Positions 16,289 to 25,271 of a stretch of DNA of 40,423 bases are shown piece after piece. The notes under the pieces were generated by a model that was given only the letters and a program-made list of their open reading frames with translations, was not told where the DNA came from and searched no databases. The number at the start of each line of letters is the position of its first letter. Positions within the stretch are counted from its first letter, which is position 1. Position numbers and translations under genes: made by a program. The stretch is taken from NCBI GenBank assembly GCA_026989145.1, contig JALSJU010000124.1, forward strand, positions 1-40,423, given 5' to 3'. Source of the stretch: Thiotrichaceae bacterium (GTDB lineage Bacteria > Pseudomonadota > Gammaproteobacteria > Thiotrichales > Thiotrichaceae).

Positions 16289-16399
16289 ATGAGTTGGTTA
16301 ATATTTGTACTACCTGTCGCTTGTATAGCTACTATCATCAAGAATCTAATTTTAAAAGCTCTTTATCTAATAGAAACTAGTTCAATCCAAAGTGGCTAG
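16289..16399 (+). CDS. Possible 36-aa hydrophobic peptide
   Basis: An ATG-started frame of 36 codons encodes one hydrophobic segment (WLIFVLPVACIATIIKNLIL) followed by a short polar tail. It fills most of the gap between the terminator and the glycosyltransferase gene, ending eight bases before the latter. No clear ribosome binding site. It may be a small membrane protein, a leader peptide or chance. Confidence 0.2.
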   Translation: MSWLIFVLPVACIATIIKNLILKALYLIETSSIQSG

Positions 16400-16407
16400 G
16401 AACTATT

Positions 16408-17706
16408 ATGATAACAAAACAAACAGAATTGCTTGGAATTGGAAACTGGTATGAGAAGCTGGTAGATGGTAAGACTAATTTTTTAGATAAAGTTTATGAC
16501 CTACTCTCCGATTCTCATCATGCATCAGTTGTAAACAATAATGAGCAGCATATGAGCCACAATAAAAAAATAATCCTGCACGTTGGTGGTGAAGATGTGC
16601 GAATGCGTATACCGATGTTGAATATACTTTCGTCACGTAACTTTAATGTTGGTGCTATTGGCTGTGAGGACTATGAGGCCTTTGAAAGAACGGACATCCC
16701 ATATTTCAATTATACATTACATCGTTGGCTTACACCCTTTGCCGATGAAGCCAGTAAAAAAGAACTCAGCAAAATTTTTAACAATGTTGAGCCTGATCTA
16801 ATCCATCTGTTTGACACGAAACCTGGTGTTTTAACACCTAAGGTTGCCAAGAAATCGGGTGTAAAGTGTGTCGTTCGAACCGTTACAGGTATGGGTTATA
16901 TTTTTTCATCAAACTCATTAATTGCACAGTTATTGAAGCCTTTTTATCGTTTGTCCCAGAAGCGTGCTATTGCATATACCGATGTTGTTATTTTTCAAAA
17001 TGAAGATGATAAAGCGTATTTTGAGAAGTATAAATTAGTACCGCCAGAAAAAAGTACGTTGGTGCGTAGTTCGGGTTTAAATGTCGAAGCCTTTTTAGAA
17101 AATAAGCCTAGTAAAAAAGAAACGCTTAAAATCCGTACTCAACTGAAGGTTAGTGAAACTGATGTTGTCGTGACAATGGTGGCGCGCTTGGTAAAGGATA
17201 AAGGTGTTCTAGAATTCTTAGAAACTTCTAAGAAGCTATCGCAATACTCGAATATAAAGTTTGTACTCGTTGGGCCTTTAGGCTCTGAGGGTAAACAAGC
17301 CATCGATAAAAAAACTATTGAATACTATTCACAATATGTTAACTATATCGGTTCGGTGAGTAACGTAGTGAAAGTATTAGCAGCCTCCGATATGTTTGTA
17401 TTGCCGACCTACTATCGAGAAGGGTTACCTAGAATACTTCTTGAAGCAGGAGCATTAGGATTGCCTTTAATTACAACTGATATGCCGGGTTGCCGAGATG
17501 TAGTTAGAGATGGCTGGAATGGTTTTTTAGTGCCAACACGTGATTCAAATGCACTGGCAAATGCCGTTAAAAAGTTATCCGATAATAAAGAACTGCGTGA
17601 AAAAATGGGGGCAAAAAATCCTATTTTTATTAAAAATAATTTTAGCTTATCTCAAGTTTCTGAAGCTTACATGGAGATTTATAATAAATTACTTAATAAT
17701 TTGTAA
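16408..17706 (+). CDS. Glycosyltransferase family 4
   Basis: A retaining GT-B glycosyltransferase (432 aa) likely to add a hexose to a lipid-linked oligosaccharide at the inner face of the membrane. The N-terminal domain begins near residue 53 (KKIILHVGG) after an unusual 50-residue extension. The C-terminal donor domain shows VTMVARLVKDKGVLEFLE, then FVLPTYYREGLPRILLEAG near residues 331-349 with the E-x7-E motif, and GLPLITTDMPGCRDVV. AGGA precedes the ATG. It is on the opposite strand from the main polysaccharide operon and separated from it by the GTPase genes, but is likely part of the same pathway (inference). Confidence 0.85.
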   Translation: MITKQTELLGIGNWYEKLVDGKTNFLDKVYDLLSDSHHASVVNNNEQHMSHNKKIILHVGGEDVRMRIPMLNILSSRNFNVGAIGCEDYEAFERTDIPYFNYTLHRWLTPFADEASKKELSKIFNNVEPDLIHLFDTKPGVLTPKVAKKSGVKCVVRTVTGMGYIFSSNSLIAQLLKPFYRLSQKRAIAYTDVVIFQNEDDKAYFEKYKLVPPEKSTLVRSSGLNVEAFLENKPSKKETLKIRTQLKVSETDVVVTMVARLVKDKGVLEFLETSKKLSQYSNIKFVLVGPLGSEGKQAIDKKTIEYYSQYVNYIGSVSNVVKVLAASDMFVLPTYYREGLPRILLEAGALGLPLITTDMPGCRDVVRDGWNGFLVPTRDSNALANAVKKLSDNKELREKMGAKNPIFIKNNFSLSQVSEAYMEIYNKLLNNL

Positions 17707-17787
17707 GTCTCAGTTGTGAGGGTTATAGTTATAAAAAATTTGATACTTATTCTAATTCACCTAGAACGAAGTTTCACAAAGTGGTAG

Positions 17788-17818
17788 TTTAAACATTCTA
17801 TATTACAGAATGTTTAAA
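17788..17818. promoter_or_regulatory. Perfect 12-bp inverted repeat abutting the GTPase start codon
   Basis: TTTAAACATTCT (17788-17799) and its exact complement (17807-17818) with a 7-base loop end one base before the ATG at 17820. There is no Shine-Dalgarno sequence between hairpin and start. It could be an operator, or an mRNA hairpin that controls initiation. Seen directly; function unknown. Confidence 0.55.
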
Positions 17819-17819
17819 A

Positions 17820-19310
17820 ATGAAACAAAAGAGTTCTAAATTCCGTAAACTAATTGCACTCGCAATTATAATCATCACAATGCTGTTATTACTTTTTGTT
17901 TTTTCAGCAACAAGAAGTGCTTTAGATGTTTGGGATAGACTTCAGCAGCTACCCGAAGCACTGTTCTATACCTATTCCGCATTGATCATTACTGGTTTAT
18001 TCTTCAGTTTTTACCTCGTTTATAAACTTTTGCGTCCAACTTCCTCATTGTTTAGGAAGCAAGAGCATGAGGAAGTGTCCCAAGAAGCCGTACTAAAAGA
18101 AATTACTCATGCTGAAGAGTCAGGCATGGAAACGAGTGCACTACGTCGGGAAATAGAGCATTTAGAAGAGCGTAAAGCGACGGGTAAAGTGTATGTTGCA
18201 TTATTTGGTGATGTCAGTACAGGGAAGTCATCTATCATTAAAGCATTGCTTCCAGATGCAAAAGTAGAGGTTAATGTGCAGGGTGGTTCTACCCAAAATA
18301 TTCATCAATACACATGGCAAAGTACCTCAGGGGATGAGTTGGTGTTGACTGATCTCCCCGGTAGGAGTGAAGCTGAGGGTTCTCTTGATTTAATGGCGCA
18401 AGAAGAAGCCATTCGTGCCCAAATAGTCGTGTATGTGACGGATTCTGATTTATCACGAAGTCAATTTAATGATGTATTAGAGCTACTAAGCTTTGGTAAG
18501 CCTTTAATCATTGCCGTCAATAAAAGTGATCGTTTTAACGATGAAGAAAAAGATTTGATTCAAGCACGGTTTATGGAGCACTTTACTAATAATGATAGTC
18601 CGTCTGCAATGAGGATAGTTTTTGTTCAATCAGGAGGGGAAGAAGAGATTTTGAAAATCTATCCTGATGGGCGAGAAGAAAAAACTCAACGCGAGAGAAA
18701 AGCAGATGTTGCAGCGTTAGCTGAATCCTTGCAAACCGAAATTGATACGCAAACAGAACTTTTAGAATCTTTACGCGACGCTAGTGTGTTTGTCTTAGTC
18801 AAACAAAAATTAGACATAGCCAAAGACCAGTTTCGACAAGAGAAAGCTGAATTAATTATTAAAAGCTCAACCCGTAAAGCTGTATTAGGGGCCTTAGCTG
18901 CGGTAAGTCCGGGCTCAGACTTAGTTATTCAAGGTGTTTTAGGTACTCAAATGGTCAAAGGGTTATGTGCTTTATATGATGTCCCTGTACGCCAGTTAGA
19001 TATTGATAAATTATTAGATTTCAGTGGTAGCCAGATGAAGAAAAGTGCCCCGTTATTACTCGCAGTGGCAGGCAATGGCATGAAGGCATTTCCGGGATTA
19101 GGCACTGTTACAGGTGGCTTAACACACGCTGTTGCTTATGGTTTAATTTTTGATGCGCTAGGCCATGCGGTTAATAAAACCTTGCAACAACGTGGTAAGC
19201 TACAAGCAGCGCCAGCTGCGATTACCTTTAAGGAGATGTTAAGTGAAGATCTTGAATCACGTGCAAAGTTATTTGCCAAACTGGTTTTCGACAAAAGAAG
19301 ATCGGAATGA
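17820..19310 (+). CDS. Membrane-anchored Era-like GTPase with DUF697-type C-terminus
   Basis: 496 aa. Two N-terminal membrane segments (about residues 9-29 and 48-70) and a short charged coiled region precede a GTPase domain: G1 GDVSTGKS (130-137), G3 DLPG (178-181) and G4 NKSD (234-237). The C-terminal part (about 345-480) has Ala/Gly-rich amphipathic helices like the DUF697/YcjF family, with AVLGALAAVSPGSDLVIQGVLG. Target unknown; membrane-associated nucleotide switch is the safe reading. The start has no Shine-Dalgarno sequence but abuts a perfect hairpin. Its last 68 bases overlap the next GTPase gene in another frame, so the pair is translationally linked. Confidence 0.82.
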   Translation: MKQKSSKFRKLIALAIIIITMLLLLFVFSATRSALDVWDRLQQLPEALFYTYSALIITGLFFSFYLVYKLLRPTSSLFRKQEHEEVSQEAVLKEITHAEESGMETSALRREIEHLEERKATGKVYVALFGDVSTGKSSIIKALLPDAKVEVNVQGGSTQNIHQYTWQSTSGDELVLTDLPGRSEAEGSLDLMAQEEAIRAQIVVYVTDSDLSRSQFNDVLELLSFGKPLIIAVNKSDRFNDEEKDLIQARFMEHFTNNDSPSAMRIVFVQSGGEEEILKIYPDGREEKTQRERKADVAALAESLQTEIDTQTELLESLRDASVFVLVKQKLDIAKDQFRQEKAELIIKSSTRKAVLGALAAVSPGSDLVIQGVLGTQMVKGLCALYDVPVRQLDIDKLLDFSGSQMKKSAPLLLAVAGNGMKAFPGLGTVTGGLTHAVAYGLIFDALGHAVNKTLQQRGKLQAAPAAITFKEMLSEDLESRAKLFAKLVFDKRRSE

Positions 19311-20664
19311 TGCTGTTGAGCAAATGGATAACAGTGAAACTTTAACTAACGGTTCTTTAACAATGGGCAAAGGCGATTCAAATATTGATTTAGCGAGGGA
19401 GTCTTTAACCGCACTTCTTGATGATAGTCGTGTCCCTGATTCTGTGCGTAATGTTTTGCAAGATGACTATAAGCAGTTACGCAGCATGTTGGATAAATTG
19501 GAAAATGGCCATTTGCATATTGCCGTGTTTGGTCGTGTCAGTGTAGGAAAGTCCTCGGTACTCAATGCCTTATTAGGCAAACAAGCGTTTAGTGTGAGTA
19601 TTTTGCATGGTGAAACCAAAACAGAAGGTATAGAAGAGTGGCAAGAGGTGGATGCAGGTGGTGTTTATCTTATTGATACCCCAGGTATTAATGAAATAGA
19701 TGGTGAAGAAAGAGAGCGCTTAGCGCACGAAGTTGCAAACCGTTCTGATTTATTGCTATTTGTGGTTGATAGCGACTTAACTGATGTCGAGCTGAGTGCT
19801 TTAAAAACGGTTGCTGCCACAAATAGGCCGATAATCTTAGTGGTTAACAAGGCTGATCAATACAATGAGAAAGAAATTCTTCAGCTACGAACTATTATGA
19901 GAAAACGCGTAACGAAGCTTATTGCTCCTGAAAATATAGTTTTCACAGCTGCATCACCCAGCCAACAAACTGTAATTATGATCGATGGAGCAGGAAATGA
20001 AAACGAAACCGTTCGACAACGTCCCGTTGATATTCTGAATTTAAAGTCACGACTCTGGGATATTATCGAGGCAGAAGGTAAAACGTTGTCAGCATTAAAT
20101 GCTTCATTGTTTGCGGGTAGTTTGAGTGAGCAGCTTGGTGAAAAGTTACTCGAAACGCGTAAGCAGGTCGGTGAAGATACGATTCATATGTACTGCGTAG
20201 GAAAAGGTGTTGCGGTTGCGCTTAACCCAATACCCGTAGCAGACTTACTCGCTGCAGCGGCAATTGATGTGAGCATGGTTATTCATTTATCTAAAATTTA
20301 CGGTTTGCCGATGAGTAAGTCAGAAGCAGGGGAGTTAATTAAAACTATTGCAGCTCAAATGTTAGTGCTTTATGCAACCTTTTGGGCGATTCATTTAGCT
20401 TCTTCAGCATTAAAAATTGGTACTGCAGGCATTTCTACAGTTGTAACAGGTGTTGCTCAAGGTGCTGTAGCTTGGTATAGCACACTGGTAGTAGGTAGAG
20501 TTGCAGAAGATTATTTAGCAAAAGGAAAATCATGGGGGGATACGGGGCCTAAGCTTACCGTGCAAAATATTTTGGATAGTTTAGACAGAGACTCTGTCAT
20601 GAGTGAGGCCAAAGAAGAAATTGTAGAATATTTAAAATCATCAAAAAAGCCGAAAAAGGTCTAG
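19243..20664 (+). CDS. Second Era-like GTPase with DUF697-type C-terminus
   Basis: 473 aa. G1 GRVSVGKS (97-104), G3 DTPG (145-148) and G4 NKAD (202-205) define an Era/Obg-like GTPase domain, followed by a hydrophobic C-terminal half (about 310-435) with ALNPIPVADLLAAAAIDVSM, typical of DUF697 proteins. Unlike its neighbour it lacks N-terminal membrane segments. The GTG start at 19243 is strongly supported by AAGGAGAT at 19230-19237; it lies inside the preceding gene, overlapping it by 68 bases. Paralogous to that gene, and the two may form a heteromeric GTPase pair (inference). Cellular role unknown. Confidence 0.82.
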   Translation: MKILNHVQSYLPNWFSTKEDRNDAVEQMDNSETLTNGSLTMGKGDSNIDLARESLTALLDDSRVPDSVRNVLQDDYKQLRSMLDKLENGHLHIAVFGRVSVGKSSVLNALLGKQAFSVSILHGETKTEGIEEWQEVDAGGVYLIDTPGINEIDGEERERLAHEVANRSDLLLFVVDSDLTDVELSALKTVAATNRPIILVVNKADQYNEKEILQLRTIMRKRVTKLIAPENIVFTAASPSQQTVIMIDGAGNENETVRQRPVDILNLKSRLWDIIEAEGKTLSALNASLFAGSLSEQLGEKLLETRKQVGEDTIHMYCVGKGVAVALNPIPVADLLAAAAIDVSMVIHLSKIYGLPMSKSEAGELIKTIAAQMLVLYATFWAIHLASSALKIGTAGISTVVTGVAQGAVAWYSTLVVGRVAEDYLAKGKSWGDTGPKLTVQNILDSLDRDSVMSEAKEEIVEYLKSSKKPKKV

Positions 20665-20733
20665 AGTTAATCAGTATCTTTTTCGTTTGTAAGTCTTTAA
20701 TGAGTTTTTAACCAACCGACAGGAGAAGTATGT

Positions 20734-21408
20734 ATGAATATTTTAGCTTTTGGACCGAATGGCAGTGGTAAGGGCACGCAGGGCGCAATTGTAAAAGAGA
20801 AATATGGTTTAGATCATATTGAATCAGGCGCAATTTTTAGAGAGCATATCAAAGGTGGTACTGAACTGGGCATGAAAGCAAAAGCCTATATTGATAGTGG
20901 CGACCTTGTTCCAGATGAGATTACTATACCAATGGTATTAGAAACCCTGAGTAACTCGAAAGATAAAGGTTGGTTGCTTGATGGTTTCCCAAGATCATTG
21001 GCACAGGCAGAAGCACTTGATAAAGCGCTGAAGGAGTCAGGTATGGATCTTGATTACATAATTGAAATTAAACTTGATCGAGAAATTGCTAAGCAACGCA
21101 TCATGGGTCGCCGACTCTGTGCGAATGATAATAATCATCCGAATCATATTGCCTTTGATGCGATAAAACCGGTAGAGAAAGATGGTGAGTTAGTTTGTCG
21201 GGTCTGTGGCGGTGAGCTTTCAGCACGCGCAGATGATCAAGACGAAGAAGCGATTAATAAACGCCATAATATTTATTATGATAATACGACAGGTACCATG
21301 GCAGCGGTTAATTACTTTAAAAATGAAGCAGGAGCGAAGATAATTTCAGTGGATGGTTCTAAAGCGATTGGTGATATTTCTGCGGAGATAATGGTTCAAC
21401 TGGCTTAA
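20734..21408 (+). CDS. adk: Adenylate kinase-like nucleoside monophosphate kinase
   Basis: Transfers phosphate between ATP and AMP. P-loop GPNGSGKGT at 7-15, AMP-site residues in SGAIFREHI, the core motif WLLDGFPRSLAQAEAL, and the lid arginines RRLC and SARADDQ. The lid carries Cys129, His135, His138, Cys155 and Cys158, consistent with a zinc-binding lid, though spacing is not the usual CxxC...CxxC. The P-loop begins GPN rather than the GAPGAGKGT of the common enterobacterial enzyme, so this is a divergent Adk type and may be a second copy. AGGAGAA precedes the ATG; 69 bases separate it from the GTPase gene. Confidence 0.85.
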   Translation: MNILAFGPNGSGKGTQGAIVKEKYGLDHIESGAIFREHIKGGTELGMKAKAYIDSGDLVPDEITIPMVLETLSNSKDKGWLLDGFPRSLAQAEALDKALKESGMDLDYIIEIKLDREIAKQRIMGRRLCANDNNHPNHIAFDAIKPVEKDGELVCRVCGGELSARADDQDEEAINKRHNIYYDNTTGTMAAVNYFKNEAGAKIISVDGSKAIGDISAEIMVQLA

Positions 21409-21420
21409 ATCTCGGATTTA

Positions 21421-21736
21421 AATAAAGGGCAGATTCAACACTGAAATGCATAACTTATTAGGCCGCCCTTAAAGCGGTATATTCTTTCATTCTATTGGCA
21501 GGAGTTTTGAACTTCAACTTTTTTCTTGGTCGGTTATTCAGTTGAGATATTACACTAGTCACTTCATTTAACGATATCTTCTTAAAATCCGTACCTTTAG
21601 GCCAATACTGCCTGAGTAAACCATTAGTATTTTCGTTTAAACCCCTCTGCCATGAGCAGTAAGGGTCGGCAAAGTAAACAGGGGCATCCAATGCCTCTGT
21701 AATACTTGCGCTCTCACTCGCGTTTCTATCTATGGA
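21421..21736 (-). mobile_element. IS30-family insertion sequence remnant
   Basis: Left with the last part of a transposase plus what looks like the IS end, ATTCAACACTGAAATGC at 21433-21449. The rest of the element, including the other end and the transposase N-terminus, is gone. It lies between the adk-like gene and the polysaccharide locus and marks past rearrangement at that boundary. Confidence 0.65.
21458..21736 (-). pseudogene. IS30 transposase C-terminal fragment
   Basis: About 92 residues in frame, with the IS30 catalytic-core end: EALDAPVYFADPYCSWQRG, then GLNENTNGLLRQYWPKGTDF and LNNRPRKKLKFKTP. The N-terminal two-thirds (DNA-binding region and first acidic residues) is missing; an in-frame TAA stands at 21737-21739. 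The last acidic residue of the DDE triad would be the Glu in RGLNENTNG. Not a functional transposase. Confidence 0.88.
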
Positions 21737-21796
21737 TTAGGGAAATGACTTGATTTTCTATCGGCTCACTTCTGTGTAAGAGTCTCAGTCTATATT

Positions 21797-23995
21797 TTAT
21801 AGATTTCGCACTTTAGCTGTTCTTTTGACTTTTTGGCTAGTCGCATAGGAATAATATTTTTGATTATAGTCAGGGTTAATCGCACGACTCAAACGCGTTA
21901 GCACGCTACCTAGTAAATTAGCTTTCGCGCTCTCTAAACGTTTTAGGCTGTCTAGCAAATTAGCTTTGTGGGTAACGCCTGCTTGTACCGTTACAATTGT
22001 CGCTTCGGCCAAATTAGCGATAACCAGAGCATCTGCTAAACCTAGCACTGGCGGGCCATCAATAACAATATGATCGTATTCTTGAGAGGTGTTCTCTAAA
22101 AGTTCCACCATTTTTTGGCTAGACAAAAGCTCTACAGGGTCGGAAGGAATGGGTCCAGAGGTAATCACTCTTAAGTTTTTAATCATGCAAGGGTGGCTGC
22201 TGTCTTCATAAGGAGCAGTGGTATTTGCTAACAGGTTGGTCAAACCTTCAATGTTATTAAGTTCGAGTAATTTATGAATGCTCGGATTTCTAAGGTCTGA
22301 ATCAATTAATAGCACCTTGCTGCCTGTCTGTGCATAAGCAGTAGCAAGGTTGAGTGCAATTGTACTTTTACCTTCAGCTGCTCCTGAACTTGTGATGAAA
22401 ATAGTCTTGGGTGCGCCATTACGTGTTGAAAAACGTAAACTGGTGCGTAAAGATTTTATTGCTTCTGTAAGCGGTGATCGAGGTTCTAGAGCAACTTGGA
22501 GTGCTAATTTTTTAGGTTCACTGTCCTTCACATCAGGCAGTTGGGTTAATACAGGCAAGCCTGTGGTACGTTCAAGCACGCGATGATCTTTAATGGTGTC
22601 ATCAGAAAACTCACGTAAAAAGGCGATACCCATGCCTAATAACAAGCCTAGTAAGGTTCCAAATAATAAGTTGGTTTTTAAGCTGGGCTTATGCTTTTTA
22701 CTCGGCGGACTAGCTTTATCAATGATTGTGATATTGTTTGAATTAACATTAATGGCGGTATTAATTTCCATCAACTGCTCAAGTTGTTTATTGTATGAAA
22801 GCTGATTGATTTCTACTTCGCGTAATAAACGATTATATTTGGTGTTTTTAGCTTGGCCATTTAAGGCCCCTTTTTTTAGTACTTCAAGTTGAGTGCGCAA
22901 CATATTTTCTTTTTGCTGTGCCTCTAAAAAGCGAGTTTTTAATGATGACTTTATGTTACTTGTCTCTGCATTGATATCACTTAAAATATTATCAATTTGT
23001 TTGCGTAAACGACGTGCGCTAGCTGTACGCTTGTTTTTAAGGGACTGGTATTTAGCTTCATTCTTTGCCGCGGCTTTTTTTAAAGATAAAATATAGGGAT
23101 CATTAATTGTAGCAGAGATACCATTGTCTGGGTTTTTTTGATGAAGTTTAAAAGCAGCTTCAGCTTCAATTCTTTCTTTTTCAGCTAAAACAACCTCCTC
23201 AGTATGTTTTTTTAAAGTAAAGCTACCACTTGATTGCCCGTCTGCATCTTGCACTATGCCTTCAGCACGAGCATAGTCATTGAGCTTTTTCTCAGCTTCT
23301 TCTAAGCTTCTTTTGGCGATAGTTATATTTTCGTTGACGTAAGCTTTAGAGCTCGTTGCGGTATCAAAACGACGCTCAAGGTTTTGTCGAACAAAGGTTT
23401 TTGCAACGGCGTTACTTATTTGGGCAGCGAGCTGAGGATCAGATGAGTCATAACTCACCTTTAATAGTTGGGAGGTGCCAATGGGTTTTACCGTCAACCC
23501 TTCTAAAAAAAGCAATTCTACTTGATCTTTCTTATTAGCATTTTTTGCTCCAAAGATACGATTCTTTATATTGGATATAAACCCACCTGAAACAGCTTTA
23601 GTATCCAAATTGAGTTCATCAATAACACGGCGTGCGAGGGTTTTAGTTTGTAGTAACTGAATTTGTGTTTCAAAATAGTCACGGTCACTTCTGGAAACTT
23701 CCGTTTTCAAAATATCGCTGGTGTTTGATCCAGCAGCGTTTCGTTCAACCTTAATGGTAGAGTCTGCCCGATAAACAGGTTTCATGAGTAATGTAGCTAG
23801 CAGGGCAAGTAATAAGGTAGCAAGTGTGGTTGCTGCTACTAGCTTTTTGCGGCGTGATAGCACTGCCATAAATTCCTTAAGGTCAAGCCCGCTAGATTCT
23901 TCAAGCAATTCTTCAGGATAGATTGAGCTGGGGTGTTTAACCAAATTTGTATGAGATGAATTTGTTTGGCTGGGTAAGTTGTTTGTAGAGTTCAT
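21797..23995 (-). CDS. Wzc-like polysaccharide co-polymerase / tyrosine autokinase
   Basis: 732 aa. An N-terminal Wzz domain with a membrane segment (about 50-72), long periplasmic coiled-coil region, and a second membrane segment near residues 440-465 lead to a cytoplasmic BY-kinase domain: Walker A SSGAAEGKST (about 535-544), Walker A' LLIDSDLRNP (about 560-569) and Walker B IVIDGPP (about 643). A Tyr-rich C-terminal tail (NPDYNQKYYSYATSQ) supplies likely autophosphorylation sites. It controls chain length and export of the polysaccharide made by the neighbouring genes. It is the last gene of the locus on this strand, 164 bases after the acyltransferase gene. No Wza-type outer-membrane channel is present in the window. 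Confidence 0.92.
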   Translation of the reverse strand: MNSTNNLPSQTNSSHTNLVKHPSSIYPEELLEESSGLDLKEFMAVLSRRKKLVAATTLATLLLALLATLLMKPVYRADSTIKVERNAAGSNTSDILKTEVSRSDRDYFETQIQLLQTKTLARRVIDELNLDTKAVSGGFISNIKNRIFGAKNANKKDQVELLFLEGLTVKPIGTSQLLKVSYDSSDPQLAAQISNAVAKTFVRQNLERRFDTATSSKAYVNENITIAKRSLEEAEKKLNDYARAEGIVQDADGQSSGSFTLKKHTEEVVLAEKERIEAEAAFKLHQKNPDNGISATINDPYILSLKKAAAKNEAKYQSLKNKRTASARRLRKQIDNILSDINAETSNIKSSLKTRFLEAQQKENMLRTQLEVLKKGALNGQAKNTKYNRLLREVEINQLSYNKQLEQLMEINTAINVNSNNITIIDKASPPSKKHKPSLKTNLLFGTLLGLLLGMGIAFLREFSDDTIKDHRVLERTTGLPVLTQLPDVKDSEPKKLALQVALEPRSPLTEAIKSLRTSLRFSTRNGAPKTIFITSSGAAEGKSTIALNLATAYAQTGSKVLLIDSDLRNPSIHKLLELNNIEGLTNLLANTTAPYEDSSHPCMIKNLRVITSGPIPSDPVELLSSQKMVELLENTSQEYDHIVIDGPPVLGLADALVIANLAEATIVTVQAGVTHKANLLDSLKRLESAKANLLGSVLTRLSRAINPDYNQKYYSYATSQKVKRTAKVRNL

Positions 23996-24159
23996 ATAAA
24001 TTGGTTCTAAATTTTAAAGGTTATTTCTAGTATCTTATGCTGTGAGCGCTTGATCAAATAGCTGGAGATAAAGGAGTCGGTTATGACGACTAAGTTACTA
24101 TCTTATTGTTAGGAAAAAGCCGGCGCAGTATAACAGTTTACTTATATTGGAACAAATTA

Positions 24160-25242
24160 CTAAGCCGACGAAAATCTATTACGAATAAATTTTCTCATGG
24201 GTGTTTCCAAATAATGATAAGAAGTAATTGAAAGCAAAATTAAAAGTAAAAGAAAAATATAGAAATGCTGGGTATCGGATAGTACTAACCTTGGAACTAT
24301 AATTTTGTCGTAAAGACCGTGAATAGGTTTTTGAAGTATGTATAACGAGTAACTTGCCTCGCCTAATAAAATAAGCCAAGGGTGGCTTAATAGTCGTGAA
24401 AATAGCCCTCGGTCTCTAGCTAAAATAATAATAAAAAATAAAAAAGCGGGAGCAAGTAAACCGTTGGTTAATGCGATTTTATAATTTAAAAGGTTTTCGA
24501 TATGCGCTCTACCCCAAATAAGGAGAAAAATAATAGTGAAGGAAAAAATAATCCAGAGTGACAGGTCTCTTTTTGCTGAAGAAGGTGCACTTTTTTTAAA
24601 TAAAATACCGACAACTAAACCTGCAATAAAGGAGTTTAGATGCATTAGTGGATTATAATAGATAAAATCATGTAGTAATGTTTTGGGTGCGTAGAAGCTT
24701 GAGTTAAGGCTTGTTAATAACACCACTTGGGTTATTAACCATATGACAATGCAAAAAATGACTAACGAGCGAATACCAAATTTATAGACCCAAATTAACA
24801 GGAATGGCAAACAAAGGTAAAAGAATGCTTCAACGGAAAGAGACCACCCAGGAGTGTTGAGTGTAATCGGGTAGCTTGGAATCCAAGATTGAAGTAACAA
24901 CAGGTGTAAGGGTAACTGAGCAGGGTTGACTGCAATTACGCTTAGTTTAGCCACGGCAATTAATAAAAGTGCAACAAGGTAAACAGGGTATATTCTGGCA
25001 AAGCGAGCAATCCAATACTTCTTTTTGTTGATTGCGTGTTGTTTGTTTTTATCCGGCTGGTAATAGGCAATTGCCATAATGAAGCCAGATAAAACATAAA
25101 AGTAACCTACTGCAATAGGGCCAGCGGTTATATTTTCAAATAAAAAAGGGATGTTAGCAGGAAATACACTTTGTCCGTAGTGAAAAAAGACTACGGAGAG
25201 TGCTGCAATAAAGCGCGTAAATGTTATTTGATCAAGTTGCAA
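24160..25242 (-). CDS. Acyltransferase 3 family membrane protein
   Basis: 360 aa, about ten membrane helices. The N-terminal LDQITFTRFIAALSVVFFHYG has the conserved Arg and His of the OafA/acyltransferase-3 family, and GYFYVLSGFIMA matches the FFxxSGF motif. These proteins O-acetylate (or acylate) polysaccharides in the membrane. The first in-frame start is TTG at 25242; a TAA lies just upstream in the same frame and the first ATG would remove the catalytic His, so TTG is the likely start although no ribosome binding site is evident. It lies 29 bases after the WcaJ-type gene. Confidence 0.88.
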   Translation of the reverse strand: MQLDQITFTRFIAALSVVFFHYGQSVFPANIPFLFENITAGPIAVGYFYVLSGFIMAIAYYQPDKNKQHAINKKKYWIARFARIYPVYLVALLLIAVAKLSVIAVNPAQLPLHLLLLQSWIPSYPITLNTPGWSLSVEAFFYLCLPFLLIWVYKFGIRSLVIFCIVIWLITQVVLLTSLNSSFYAPKTLLHDFIYYNPLMHLNSFIAGLVVGILFKKSAPSSAKRDLSLWIIFSFTIIFLLIWGRAHIENLLNYKIALTNGLLAPAFLFFIIILARDRGLFSRLLSHPWLILLGEASYSLYILQKPIHGLYDKIIVPRLVLSDTQHFYIFLLLLILLSITSYHYLETPMRKFIRNRFSSA

Positions 25243-25271
25243 AAAGGGTTATGCTCGGAAAACGTATTAGT

